DNA of 64,000 bases. Source: Adenanthera pavonina (taxonomy: Eukaryota > Streptophyta > Magnoliopsida > Fabales > Fabaceae). The position numbers and the translations under genes were made by a program. Shown here piece after piece: positions 1-13,075 of the stretch (the first letter of the stretch is position 1; every line of letters begins with the position of its first letter). The notes under the pieces are model-generated. The model was not told the DNA's origin. It did no database searches and saw only the letters and a program-made list of their open reading frames with translations. Where the stretch lies: NCBI GenBank assembly GCA_026686845.1, contig JAIVEN010000015.1, positions 4,603,001-4,667,000 of the forward strand, read 5' to 3'.

Positions 1-599
1 TTGTGTTTAGTATATTGGCATCCAAGATATTGAAAGGCATAGGATGACACCATTTGGGGGTATCATTCATTATTAGCTTTACTAATTTCTATAACATAGG
101 AATGATTCATACTATAAAATTGCCACGCCAAGCATAGAATCTTGTACACCATAGTATCGAGATATAGGGAAGGGTTAGATGACATTAGACTAAATGCTTC
201 CTAAATTATGTGGTAGTCAGAAACTAAACTACTTAAAACATGGAAAGAAGCAGTTTGATACTTTGATTATATGGCAAAGTTCATATACCTTTGAGTGGAA
301 GTTCCTGGATGAAGTGTGTGTATAGAGTGAACAGTAAAATCAGAAGAATTTTACTTTTGGGAAAGTTAAAAAAGTTTGATTGTATGAGCCATGGTGTTAG
401 TTGGAGTAATGAGACGATTTGTAATAGTTCTCCAGCTTTTCTACTTTGAGCAGTGAATCATGGCATTTGTTACTCCGAAATCTTTATTAAGAATTTCTTA
501 TTTATGCAACAACCAATGCAAAAGATCAGACAGCTTGTTTTGAAACCAAAATGTAGACAACGAACTTGAAAGAAGGAAGTTCAAATCAGTTTTAATTAC
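1..599. other. Last visible intron or 3' flank of the receptor kinase
   Basis: After the donor at 599/600 on the minus strand, I see no exon for the C-terminal kinase lobe (the segment that normally follows LLDW, with the conserved RP-M and MLEG motifs). The stretch is AT-rich and has no long ORF. The last exon is therefore most likely beyond the left edge. A lost last exon is the alternative. Confidence 0.5.
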
Positions 600-3500
600 C
601 CAATCAAGGAGGTAAACGAATTCCTCACTGGGCCTGAAATTTGTATTGCTCTTTCCACTGACAATTTCCAATGCAACCACCCCAAAACTATAAATGTCTG
701 CTTTATCAGTTAAATAACCACGCATAGCATACTCAGGAGCCATATAACCACTGCAAAATGACAATATCAGGGTAAAAAAGAATTTGGCAAAGTTTCACTG
801 AAAACTATGTACAATGAAAGACGAGAATAATGCAGTAACATATGATAAAGTTAAGCACAAAAAAAATGACAAACTTACATGGTTCCCGCAACTCGAGTGC
901 TAATATGTGTTTTTCCATCTTCATTTAGTTTTGCAAAACCAAAATCTGAAATTTTAGCATTAAAATCCTTGTCGAGCAACACATTACTTGTTTTTATATC
1001 CCTATGTATGATTTTTATTATACACTCTTCATGGAGATAAGCTAAAGCTCTAGCTATTCCGAGGCAAATTTTCCTCCGAGTTGGCCAGTCCAATATCACC
1101 TTGCAGGTTGGATCCTTCCCTGCAAGGATAATCATTTAGTAAGCCATATGTTTGATTTAATTGGACACCATTTCAACTCAGAAACTTAGGTTATTAATTA
1201 AAAGCTGATGAATAATATTACTATAAGTTTTAACAAACCCAGTGTTGCCTAATTTGTGGTTTGCCACAGTACTTTCTTGGCACTTGAGCATGGACAAAGC
1301 ACAAGTTCACTGGACTTGCCCAGGCTATTTGCTTCCTAGGTGATCAATAAGATGCACTGGCTCACATCTGAACTCAGGATAGACTCTAATACCAAGTCAA
1401 GGACCACTAGCAATCTTAAGCTATTTAGTGAAAGACCATCAATAATCTTATGTTAATCTCTAACAAATAATAAGCTTACCAAAAAAAAAAGAAGAAGCTT
1501 ACCAAAAAGAACACGAGACAGACAATTGTTTTCCATATACTCGTATATCAACATTAACTGGTCCCCTTCCACACAGCATCCATAAAGCTTAACAAGATTG
1601 GGATGTTGAAGCCCAGATATCATTCCTATCTCATTCACAAATTCACGGATTCCTTGTGCAGATTTTGAGGAGAGCTGCTTTACTGCAATTACAGTGCCAT
1701 CTGACAGTACACCCTGCATAGTAATGTGAAAGATGTATGGTATATAAACTTGTGGGAATCCTAAGTTTTACCCAAGTTTTCATTCTTTCTTTTTTTTTTG
1801 TGTGTGTAGTTAGAGTACCTTGTAAACGGAACCAAAGCCACCTTCCCCAATTATATTGGCTGCATTGAAGTTATTGGTTGCCGCTTTGATTTGTCTTAAT
1901 GTAAATAACCCCATCTGAAGATCTAAATCTCTAAGATCTGGAAGAAAAAAATAAAATAAAATTTGGATGTTAATAAAAATTGTTTATAACTTTGTTGTCC
2001 ACAGTATCTTCAAGCACATTCCTTTTCATTTCATTTTCTCGGAGCTAAGAATATTAAGGAATTCAATCAAACGCAGGAATAAAATATTCCACTAATTCTA
2101 TGGCATTTAAAGAAAATTCCGTGTAATAAGTATTTAGTATCAACTCTTCAAGAAACTGATGCAGATAATGACATACTATAATGTAAATAATTGAAATAGA
2201 TAAGTCTGATTCCGAAATATCCATTCGAAAATAATTCAACTATTCACATTTTGGAAGTATATTCCATACCTTTATACACTGAGTTATTGCCTCCTAGCCA
2301 GCCCTTCCTCCTCATGATACATAAGACCAGAAGAATTAAAACTACAACAGCAGCTACTGTGCCGACGACCACCATGACATAAATTCTCTTTCCATCCTCT
2401 GATGGAGGTTTAAAATCTGTGCAAGGGAAGTTAGTACCTATAGATTTGGTTGAAACAAAAAAAAGAACAATTTAACAAAAGTATATGCAGTCTCAAAAGT
2501 CAATATATTCCCTTCAGTTTTTCTGTACTTGATTAAATTTCTTCTACACCAGTTAGCAAACTCTATGTAGAAGCTCAAAATTAATTGTTTTGTCCATATT
2601 TCCTCGTTTGATATGCATTACTAATCAAGTTTCTGATTGAACTATTTCCCAGTTTGTGGCCGCACCCCCCCCCCTCCCGGGGAGGTGTTGTTTTGGTGGG
2701 TTTTTTTTTTTTTTTTTAGGGGGGGGGGTTGTTTTGGTGTGGGGCAGCTTAAATAAATTAATACTGAAGGCAAAATACACTTTTGGCTGCAGGATCTAGT
2801 CTTGAAATCAGTCAAAGAAAATTAATTCTTTTCTTTGCTGTCAAGTTCCAGTACCAAACACAACACTTTTTTGGACCTTTAGCAGAGTGATTTTCAGCAT
2901 ACATTTACTATAAACATTAAAAAGACTCATGTATTATCTTTCACTGCATATGAGATATTCTTTGATAGATCTAATTTACAAAAGATAAGTAAATTAAGTG
3001 AATCATTAGTTATGTATATCGTACATACTTTTCAGAGGGACCTGCCTCCAATATGCTTACATATCTCTTCTAGATTGACTTAGTCTACCAATCTTTTACA
3101 AAACCAGGTCTACCTGAGAGCACTTCATTGGATACATCATATGATATAGTGTTTCAATAACTCAAGTGTAAAACCATATTAGGTGACCAGATTGATCCAC
3201 TGTATGCGGAATGCCATTTGATGTTTCCACATCAAACTCTGGTCTCTCGAGCTTGGGCTTTTAAGTAAGGAAAAGCACTAACACTAAGATACAGGCCATT
3301 ATAATAACTTACTAGGATCCACGGATATAGCAGATACTAGAGGTCCATAATATCCTCTTCTTGGTATGCCTGTTGTACCCTTTCCAGCCCAGTAAAATTG
3401 AATCTTCAAGGTATGTTGGGTGACTGTAGCATTAAATGTCTTCACAACAGGCTTACCAGTACCACCAGCTTCTTTTTCTATATTGAAGTCTTTCAGGACC

Positions 3501-6500
3501 AAATTCCCCTTGATATAAGCACATAATAATATATCAATGCACAATAAAGCTATGAAGCACCGACATTGACATAGACATGCGAATGCAATATGGATAAATT
3601 GACATGTTAAATTTCAAACATAATAAAAATACAACACACAGGCATATATCTGGCATGTGTTATATTTAAATCATTTTTTTAAAAAAAATTTATGTCACGA
3701 TCTACTTCAACATAAAAACACGATCAATGTGATTTGCATTTCATTTGTTTTTTAAAAATATATACCAAATAATAAGATGTTGAATTATATTATTTAAATT
3801 ATTTACATACCACAAAACAAATTAGAAAAGGGTTTCTAGTCTTTCATCATATCTTTTCTGTTGGTCATTTTCCTCTTTTGGGGCCAGATATGTCAGAGCA
3901 TTGACATATATCCAAGCTCAGAATACAAATTTCTTTTTATTCAACCTCGTTTGTACCAAATACTTGTGGGTAGCGTGTCATGGTAGTATCAATGTTACTT
4001 AAGTCTAATACAATTGAAAACAGACAAGTCCGTTTGGAGCAGGAAATTCTTACATCATCTGTTAATCACTTCAATAACAGTTACCTGGATGTAGACATCG
4101 AATATCCGCCTGCCAAGACTGTAATATGATCCATCATTCAAGAACAAAATCTCTGCAAAGTGAAGCTTCACAGTGTAGTTTCCATTTATGAGACAGAGAC
4201 CATAATATGTGAGAGAAAGAGGAGACATGCGAGCTGTTGTGTACAGTTGTGAATCGAGGGCAGAGACATTGAGAAGTGTAGACGTATTGGCCTGAATATA
4301 GACATCAGAGGTCGAATTATCATCCATAAAGTCCCCTGTGCTGCTAAATGCCCAGTTCTGAGTGGAGTAAAACACTGCAGAACCTCTTTCTTCTCTGTCA
4401 GCTTCATATATTTTACCATTGATATTTACTTGCTTACCACCACAATTAACATGCATTGAATAATGATCTGTTGAATAAACAATGCAGTATGCAAATCTGT
4501 CAATAAGTAAAGGCAAAGACAGACAACAGCATAGAAAGGTGTCACTGTAATTTGTTAGAATACTGTATGCGACAGCTAGGTTAAAATAATGTCCATTGGA
4601 GATTATAATAAAACATTATTTATGGACCTTCATTCAAAAGATCAAAGTTTTTGAAGTGGTCCTTGACCTTGACTGATATGGTATCAATACTTCCATGACC
4701 AAGACATCAAGAATTCTACCTTTGTCACCTCTGTACAAAGCATGTTGGGCCTATGCGTCATTCATACTTCAAATTTGAGAGGATTTTTGTGTGAGAAAGT
4801 GTGCTAAAGATTATAACAAAACTTTTAAGCTTTTGAGTTGAAGCGAGTCCTTGATGAGAACACAGCCTCACAGAGAGTAATTCATAATAATTCAGCACAG
4901 TCACACACTTACAATGCTTGGTTGAAGCAGGACATGGAAAGTTCCTTTTCAGGCACGGATTAACCCTGCTTCTGCAGTGGAGAGATAACTTCAAGGTTAT
5001 ATCTTGAATATGAATCCTTGATGTACCCCTACTATCATAGCTCATACTTTATAGAAGATTCCTTAAAGGCAAACGGTAAGAGTTCTTAGTCCAAGCCCAA
5101 AAGACTTACTCTGTATCCACAGATGAAGAGTAGCTTTCCACTCTGTTTCTGGCAAAATTACAAAATGTTACTGCTGTCATAATTAATACTGCTGAAGAAT
5201 AATTGGAAAATTGAGTTTAAATAAAACTTACACACTCCCCTGCAGGCATTCAACAGGACTGGAGCTATCCCAGCTAAAGTTATTATTAGAAATATCACTG
5301 TACACCATAAAGCATAACGAAATGTTTATCTCATAAGTTACAATCTACTATCAAGAACCATTTCATCTCATAAACTATTAAGTGAAATTAAGTATGATTA
5401 GTCAAGGAACTCTACATACATCTCTTTGTTTGATTCAAGGACCCAGCCAGGAATAATCCCTCCTAGCTTGTTTCCAGTAAGAAACCTGCATTATATAACG
5501 TGTAAATTTTGCTTTGCTGGTAATGTGAACAAGATGTCTCGATAAGATAGTTCACTCATTTCACCTACTTACACAAATTCTACTTTTTCAAGTTGGGCAA
5601 AAGCAGGTATCCTTCCAGTCAAGTCGTTGAAACTCAAATCTCTACAGCAACCCAGATATATGTAATTTATCATTAAAATGTAAGATTATCCAAAAAAAAT
5701 TTTGATTTCAAGATGGATATAAATAAGCAGGTAAAACCTGTCCTTGTGTATAAAATCCTTATTACTGTCCTAAAATTTTCATCTGGCATTTTTAAGTTTC
5801 TTTACTGTACAAACAAAGCTACAAGGTAACCTAATACTATAATACTAGTCTTCAAAATGAGGTAGGGTGGGATTAACGACGGTTAAAAATAATTGAGGGT
5901 GAGAATGGGTTCACCCCTCCTCCTCCCCAACCCCACACCCCAATTTCAAAACCTGTTCAAATTGAGGGGGACTTGAGATGGTTTGGTTCCTCTTCATTAT
6001 TTTTTACTTTTTTTCAGTTACTGTCTTACCTATTATCATCCAATATTCTTCCTTTTTTTCTTTATATCTTTTAAGGGTTATATTAAAAATTTATACTTCA
6101 GAATCTTGGCTTGTTCATGCTTTCTGGTTGAACTGAAACTGAACAGGGAATGTGTTAGGATGAGCTCTCTCTACCATATTTAGTACTAATTTAAGGCATG
6201 TTTGTGAGTTGAGAGGGGAAAACAAGTAAAGGAATTTAAAAGAAAAAGGCATGAAAAAGAATGGAGGGAAAATGACATTTAAATTGTAATTTGCCTTGCC
6301 ATTATTTGGTTTAGTTTTCTCCTCCAAAATCTTCTAAATTGGGGAACTTATGATTATAATGTAACCTTCCCCTCTATTATCTCCTTATAAAAAAACTCCC
6401 AAACAGGGGAGAGGTTTCAATAAAATCTTCCTTCCCCTCTATTATCTCCTAGCCAAAAATAACCTCAGTGCCCATGTTATATGTGGAGATGGTCAAGAAA

Positions 6501-9500
6501 ATATTGATTATTCCCATGTTATCTTACTAGTAAGATAGTGTAAGATCTTGTCAAAATGGAACATGGTTCACAGAAGCACTGTATCAAGCGGTTAAAAGTA
6601 ACAACTTGCCGGTTATTTTCTGAATTACTTACAAGGTACGCAGGTTTTCCATTCCCCAAATATATTTTGGGACCTCGTCTTTAATCAAACATTTCCTCAA
6701 TATCCTGCATTATGATATCCTCATATCCAAGTTAAATATAGATAATTTTGAAAGGATTTTAGAACAAAAAGAAAAGCATGTAGGTCATTGAACTCACAAT
6801 TTCTTCATGGATTTCATATTGCTTAATTTTGGGAAAGCAGAGGCTCCACCTTTTAGGTCAGTTATCCTCCTAAATATCAAGCAATAACAAGACAATCACT
6901 CTATATTTTCAATCTTCTATGATGAGAAATTCTTAAGTACAATATGGCGCAGAACATTCAATGGTTATTAATTATTCTGCATATGGAGAGCCAACATGTC
7001 AGATTGTTAATATTAAATCCTGACCGTTGCATGTACAAACACCATATTGTACGTTTCTCCTTATGATAAAATGAAAATAGCGTACTACAATGCGTACAAA
7101 TCAATTAAGCTTGTCAAGGAAGAAATGCTTGAAGGTATGGGCCCCTCAAGAGAGCAACCCTCCATGTGCCTGATATAAAACAAAATTGATGTAATAAACT
7201 ACAACAAATACAAAAATACGGAAAGAGAAAGCTGGGGGATGATGGGAAGCTTACAGCTTTTTAATCAATGTCCAGTTACTAATAAAATCAGGAATCCCCC
7301 CAGAGAAGTTATTGTCACTTATTCTCCTAGAATGTATTTCCATAAGGATAGTCAGCAAAACAATAAGGTCAAAAGTAAGTGTAGAATCATGAAAAAAAGA
7401 AGTCTTAAATTACAGTAATGCAATAGTTTTGTAGCTGATGATTTAAAATAAAGGATCATGATTCAATCACTTTATATTCTGATCCCGATTACAAGGTATA
7501 GAATTTGAGTCCCACATTAAAAGTTTGATTCTGTGAGGTCTTTGGACTCTCCAACTACACAAGTTTGCTTTTAGTGATTGACTCTCCCAAAAGTTCATTA
7601 ACTTTACAGTCCTCCATTGAATAGTTTATTTGCTATGGATTACCATTAAACTAGCTTGATAACAAAGCAAAGGCTTACAAATCAATCAATTTTGTCAACT
7701 TGGAAAGTTCAACAGGCAATTCTCCAGTGAATGCATTTGACGACAGAGTGCTGGAAGCCACAAAATGTTATTCATGTTAAACAGTACGGAATAACATGTT
7801 AAGGAGGCAATAGCATCAGATATGTATCGTCATATTACTATAAAGCAAATAAAATAAGGTGAAAGAAATTACAGATTTTCTAAATTGATCAACTTTCCAA
7901 TCTCTGGTGGAATGGGACCTGAAAACAGATTTCCTTCGATTGTCCTGTGACATTTGTGCCAATATTTAATTAAGCAACAAAAGCAATTTGAAATTATGCT
8001 AAGGGCAATGCTGGACCAGTCATGTCCAGTTGCTTCTACGTAGGTATAGAAGTTGAGCGTTTGGAGAAGGCGATTTATCCCATACAAAATCTGGGGATAC
8101 TCTTCATGGCAATAACAAAAAATAAAAAAATAATAATAATAACATGATAGAAGAGGGGAGATTAACCTAAGTCACATAATAGTTTTTCTTTTCACTTTCT
8201 CTTAAAAACTATGGATTCGCAAATGTGAGAAATCTAAATAAATTTTTTGTACACACAGACATGAACATAGAATGTCGAAATGGTTCCAACATACAGGTGT
8301 TTGAGAGTTGTGATGTTGGTGAGAACTGTGGGGAATGGACCTGATAATCTGTTTCCCATAATGAAGCTGCATATTTAATTAATAAAAATTGATTAATCTC
8401 AAGTTAATGTAGTTAAAATGAAGCTATTTAAGAGGAAAGTCAATAAAGCAGAGAGTGCATGACAGAAGGTTCTCACAGGTCATCCAAGTGCATACTAGCC
8501 CATTGGTCAGGTATAGAACCATTGAGGATGTTAAGATTCAGGCCCCTATTCAGAGCATAAGACAAGATAAATTAGCAGGCTTCCATAGGTCAAATCAAAT
8601 GATGAGAACTTTTAAGTCTGTATTATTAGGTTCTCCGATAAAAAACCAGTGTTCTATATAATTTAGCACCATATAACTGACTAGTAAAATTTCTAAACGT
8701 AGTCTTTTTATTAGAGAACTTAATAACAAACACCTAAAGGTTTGTTTACATGAAAGATAATGCATGGAAGGGAAGGGGATGTTTTATTAAAACATTTCCA
8801 TTATTTGGGAAGGAAGGGAGTATAATGAAGGCCTTCTTCAAATTTTCATGTTTTCCCAATTAGTGGAATTTTTGAGGAAGAAGTTTCCCCAAACAAACGG
8901 AAGGGAAATTATCATTTAACCATCTTTCACCTTTCTTCTCTCCCTTTCTATTTTCTAAAGATTCCATTCCTTTCCTTCTCCTCTCAACTCTTAGACATAC
9001 CCTAAAGAACTTTACCTTAGGATTTTCGGGACCATGAATAAATGGATGCCACAGAAACATCATTCAGAGCAACAAGAGATCATTTAGTTTTAGAGAAGAG
9101 GTTTTGATTTATCTTACAATTTCGTGAGATGATTTAGTTTGGAGAACTCTGGGGGAAGAGTACCAGAAAGATTCTGAGCTGCCAAGGATCTGCAAATACA
9201 GAATGTGAAAATAATTTAGAAGTTATATATATAGAATATGTGCATTGTAGACAGTTTTTTATTCAGGGGCAGCTGATTTGCATAAATTTGAAGAATACAA
9301 AGCACTATTAATTGCTTTTATCAGGAACTGAAAGAAAATAACAAATATGTACTCTTAAATAGTAGTAAAGTATTTTTGAAAAGATAAGATTATTGTCAAA
9401 GCAGTAAACGCTGAGAAATACCAAGGCAAATAAGATAACATAATATGCAGGAATGTAGCAGCAACAACGTCTCAGATGGACTCATTCAACTAAAATGCAG

Positions 9501-10895
9501 ATTGACATGACAGGATAGCTTTAACTGTGTATTCTGTAACTTTGTCGAACATTAAACTTTGAGTTGTTTTCAGTTAAAATGTTGATACGATAAGAGTAAG
9601 CAATGGCTAACTTGACCAATAACAACATTGATTATGCTTAGGTATATAACCAAAAGAACAATAAAATAAAATGAAAATTTATACCAAATTCCAAATTTCA
9701 CAATTCCTTTCTCCTAATCATTCGATGTGATTTTCTGCCAAATTTGAGGTAGGCCATTCCCATTTCAGTGCGCCTTAGAGAATGTTTGGTGGAGGATAGT
9801 GCAGAAGAAGGGAAAGTTTCATTGCCCTTCCCAATTTTTAAGTTGTCAATAAGGAGGAAAGGATTTAAAAGAAACAAAAAAGGAGAAAAGGATAACGAAG
9901 GGTTTTCTTCCATAACACCAAAATCAATTTAGTAGATTCTAGATAAAAGAAAGTTTTTGTCCAAACAAAGGAAGGAAAATTATCTTATAATTACTCATTC
10001 CCCTTCTTTCTCTTCCCCTCTTTTTTACTCGGATTCCTTTCAGTCCCTTCTCCTCCCAACTCCCATTCCCCTAGATTTTGCAGCGAGTCCTCACTTTCTC
10101 TCTTGAAGAAAAAAAAAACTCCTGGACTCAAATTCTTAGTCTAAACAGAAAGAAAGAAAAAAAGACGATCATGAGAATGGTGAGAGAGCAGTACATGCTT
10201 ACAACATGGCAAGAAGACTTGTTGCATTTACAGATTACACTGCTCCAATTCCCTTTCCCACTACAAGGCCCCTCATCAAAGTCCCAGTCATTCTTCCCTA
10301 TTTTCCTCGCTATCTCTTTCAATGTCTCCACTGCATTATGTACAATTCAAACATACATAAGAAAAGAGAAAACCACAAAAAGAAATAACCGTTACAGAGC
10401 ATACAATCTTAACAAATACGTCCAAGCTACGCGCACATCTGTTATTCAGCCTCATTTTTTTATCCTAAGAAACATGACGCTGATTACTAAACTAGTATTC
10501 TTAGGTTTTGATCATACCTAAGTAAAATTCCTAAATTATTAGTTTTCTTTCGTTACTTGGGTTACAAAAAACCAAGCAGGTGAGCTGCATCGAGGAATTC
10601 AATGCCGAAACATACTTCGACACATTCAAAACATGACACAATACGGATGCTACCATACGAGCAAAGAGACACAGTTGGAGTATAATTTGAAGTATCCAGT
10701 GGTATCTGATACAAATATTCAGCACGGATCAAACACAACAACAACCTCTGGTTTTCCAATTCATAGGCGCTTACCTTCTTCGCTGTCGAGAATGCCGGTG
10801 TCTGCAAAAACAAATTGTGAGAGGAAGTGCTGTGAAGTGGAAGCAATCAGAAGAAGAATAACGAGCAGCTTGGAACATCCCAAATGGAGGTCCAT
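600..10895 (-). CDS. LRR-VIII receptor-like kinase with malectin domain (22 exons seen, 3' end missing)
   Basis: Plasma-membrane LRR receptor kinase of the LRR-VIII-2 type (RFK1/LIK1/At1g53430 relatives). The exons join in frame to 860 codons. Exon 1 (10775-10895) is a signal peptide beginning MDLHLGCSKLLVILLLIAS. Exon 2 (10195-10330) is the N-cap with paired cysteines. LRR exons of exactly 72 bp lie at 9118-9189, 8295-8366, 7873-7944, 7679-7750, 7255-7326, 7098-7169, 6798-6869 and 6633-6704, followed by 5573-5641, 5420-5485 and 5232-5297. Exons 5110-5148 and 4913-4971 lead to the malectin domain (4085-4467 and 3313-3508; HVNCGG, FDVYIQ). Exon 2270-2416 holds the transmembrane helix (VVVGTVAAVVVLILLVLCIM). 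The kinase exons are 1819-1937 (IGEGGFGSVYK), 1503-1713 (IAVKQL), 879-1119 (IIHRDIKTSNVLLD, SDFGFAKL) and 600-750 (APEY). The catalytic Lys, HRD and DFG are all present, so it looks active. One LRR exon expected between 9118 and 8366 was not found. The ligand is unknown. Confidence 0.93.
2664..2744. repeat. Homopolymer C/T/G low-complexity tract in a kinase intron
   Basis: Runs of C, then T, then G follow one another, with GTTGTTTTGGTG repeated on both sides of the T run. The tract lies between the malectin and transmembrane exons. It may be real simple sequence or an assembly/polishing error; the odd composition inside an AT-rich intron favours caution. Confidence 0.6.
6199..6405. mobile_element. 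MITE-like insertion in a kinase intron (TGTTTGKGAGTT ends)
   Basis: Starts TGTTTGTGAGTTGAGAGG and ends AACTCCCAAACA, which is an imperfect inverted repeat about 12 bp long. The interior is purine-rich on one side and pyrimidine-rich on the other, and there is no coding capacity. Related sequences lie at 8742-9003, 9780-10075 and 19679-20614. No clear target duplication could be read. Confidence 0.45.
8742..9003. mobile_element. Second copy of the purine-rich MITE-like family
   Basis: On the minus strand it begins GGTATGTCTAAGAGTTGAGAGG, close to the 6199 terminus, and shares internal segments such as AAACAAACGGAAGGGAAATTATC with the copy near 9960. It sits in the long intron where one LRR exon is missing, so its insertion could be linked to that loss. 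Confidence 0.4.
9780..10075. mobile_element. Third copy of the purine-rich MITE-like family
   Basis: GAATGTTTGGTGGAGG at one side and CTCCTCCCAACTCCCATTCC at the other form a loose inverted repeat. The inner part (AAACAAAGGAAGGAAAATTATC) matches the 8.8-kb copy. It is intronic, between kinase exons 2 and 3, and noncoding. Confidence 0.4.
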
Positions 10896-10929
10896 GTGGT
10901 GGTATTCTGGTTTTAGCTGAACTCGTCGA

Positions 10930-13075
10930 AAGTTGAGCATGGAAGAAGGCTATTTATATTTATATTACATTTTTTTAATAAAGTGAGAGAGTGAAAAAAA
11001 AAGTTTCGTATAAAAAGTTTTTTTTTCCTCTCTCTCTCTTGGACGGTGGGACCAAAGGTATAAAAGTTTTTTTTTTGGGGATAAAAAAGGTATAAAAAGT
11101 TAAAAACATGAAATGAGTTTTACATATATTTTTATACATGCGTGTCGGCCTTTTTAACTATATTGTATTTAAAATGATAAACAATTAAGCCAATGAGAGG
11201 CGGAGCTGCGTTCATCTTGATGATTTGATAATTGATATAAAAAATAGATATTACCAACCATGGCAATGAAAATAATATATATAAGTATCACATTTAAGTA
11301 TTTGTTTGGTATGCTGAATAAAATTGAAGAGAAAAGATAATGTCTTAATTTTTTAAATAAATTTACTGATACAAGTTATAAAAACAAGTAATGATAACAA
11401 GAATATATATTAAGTATTATATATTTTGTTATTTATTAAGAATATCTTTTCAAACAAGAATTTGCAAAAGCTTCAAAACTATAAAAATAATTAAAAAATT
11501 ATTTTTAATATGACCTTATTGTCTAATTTTTTTAATTAATTCATAGAATCCTTCTTAAAATATCAACATCTTCATGTTATTTTCTTACAAAAGCATTGTT
11601 ACGTGGCAGATGATAAAATTTGAGATGGCATTGTATTAATATAGTGAAAAGACAAATAGACAAAAGTGTTTAAATCATAAATTTTATAATTAAATGAGGT
11701 ATTAGAAGTTGAAATAAATTTTTTCTTTAAGAAGAAAAAGAAGTCAAGTGTGAGGATACATAAAATGCTGAAATAAGAAGGGATGGTCAAAGACACAAAG
11801 CATTATTTGGAATTCCAATATTCGTCCGTGGTCCAAGTCTGAAGGAGTGACACATACGTTAGTGCTTTTTAATGCTTTAGGTAAATGGCACCTTTTGTTT
11901 TTCAAGTTATTTTTGTTAAATATGTATGAACTTTAAAAATAAAAAAGAGATTTTGTGTGATTTCATCGAAATTTAAGAATGAGTTGTCTAATGCGTAATT
12001 TACGCTGACTAACATATTAACAAATTTAACTTTTTAATTAAATTTGAGATATTCGTAGAGAGAGCTATGTATTAAGTATTAACTATTATTTTTTTAAAAC
12101 TATGATTATTATGCAACAAATTAAACAATTTCAAATTTGAAATATAAGAAAATAATTATTTGATACCTATGCTTTATCTAAAATTTTAATTTACATCTAA
12201 TTTATTTTTTAAAAGTTAATCTTTACTCTTCTTACCACATTTTACACTGTGTTGTTTAAAGTTAACATGCTTTTAATTGTAAATACAAAAATATTTCATG
12301 CTCTGAAATTGTAAAATAATTTTAAATTAAATATTTTATGATAAATATTTTTAACTTATGACCTGAAATATATTGTTTCCAAAATTTTTATTTATAAGTT
12401 ATTCCTTAAATACTTGCAAATGAAAATGAAAGCGAAAAATAAATAAATAATAAAAAGATTAAAATATTTAAAAAATACTATCAATGGAGACTTAGATTGA
12501 GTTTCGACTTTAATTAAGAATATAGTAAAGGAAAAATAGAAACATAAACTATTTAAATTTAATCTAAATCATTTAATTTTTAATATTTTTAATACATTTT
12601 AACTTTTGAATTATTGTTTTTCAAATTTATAATTGAAAATTTTATTTTTATACCTTATTTTTTTTAAAATATTACAAATTAAATAAAATCTCTATTGACT
12701 AAAATAAATTAAAAATGAAATAAATTGATTTTCCGTCTTCTAGAAATAAAAAGAAAAAAGAAAACTGAGATATTTAAATATATATATATATATATTTAAG
12801 GTACTTTTATCCAACAAATTAAAATATTTTAATTTTAAATTTAAAAACTAGTTGATAGAAATAAATAACAAAAATTTAGTTATAAGATGAGTGATGGAAT
12901 AAAAAAAATACATCTGTTTTAATTTAGTATTTTTTTTTTCATATTGTAACATTTGTGAGTCAACGCGTGCTATGTAAAGTTTGACGATGACACCATGATG
13001 CATGACTTGACGAAGTAATCTCCCTCGAAAGTTCGTTGAACCGGGGTCTGCGCGTGAAGAATAAGTTAAATAGTC
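10930..13075. repeat. Upstream region duplicated at 42690-43600 (kinase copy)
   Basis: From the kinase 5' leader outward, this tract is collinear with the tract upstream of TBL-A. Shared landmarks include gaggctatttatatt, aatgagtttta, agccaatsagag, ctgcattcatcttgat, taatgataacaagaa, gataaaatttgagat, agaagaaaaagaagtcaagt, acacacgttagt, gatgcatgacttga and gcgcgtgaagaataag. The order is the same in both. The kinase copy has about 1.1 kb of extra AT-rich DNA (11880-12985) with no gene in it. No coding region is present. Confidence 0.85.
10951..10958 (-). promoter_or_regulatory. TATA box of the receptor kinase
   Basis: Minus-strand TATAAATA within AATATAAATAGCC, 56 bp upstream of the ATG, which implies a short 5' leader of about 25-30 nt. 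The identical core lies upstream of TBL-A (42706-42713), inside a longer homologous stretch. Confidence 0.7.

Noticed and set aside
10078..10521. 147-aa plus-strand ORF across kinase exon 2
   Set aside because: Antisense shadow of the receptor-kinase exon and its intron; the minus-strand reading has clear family motifs.
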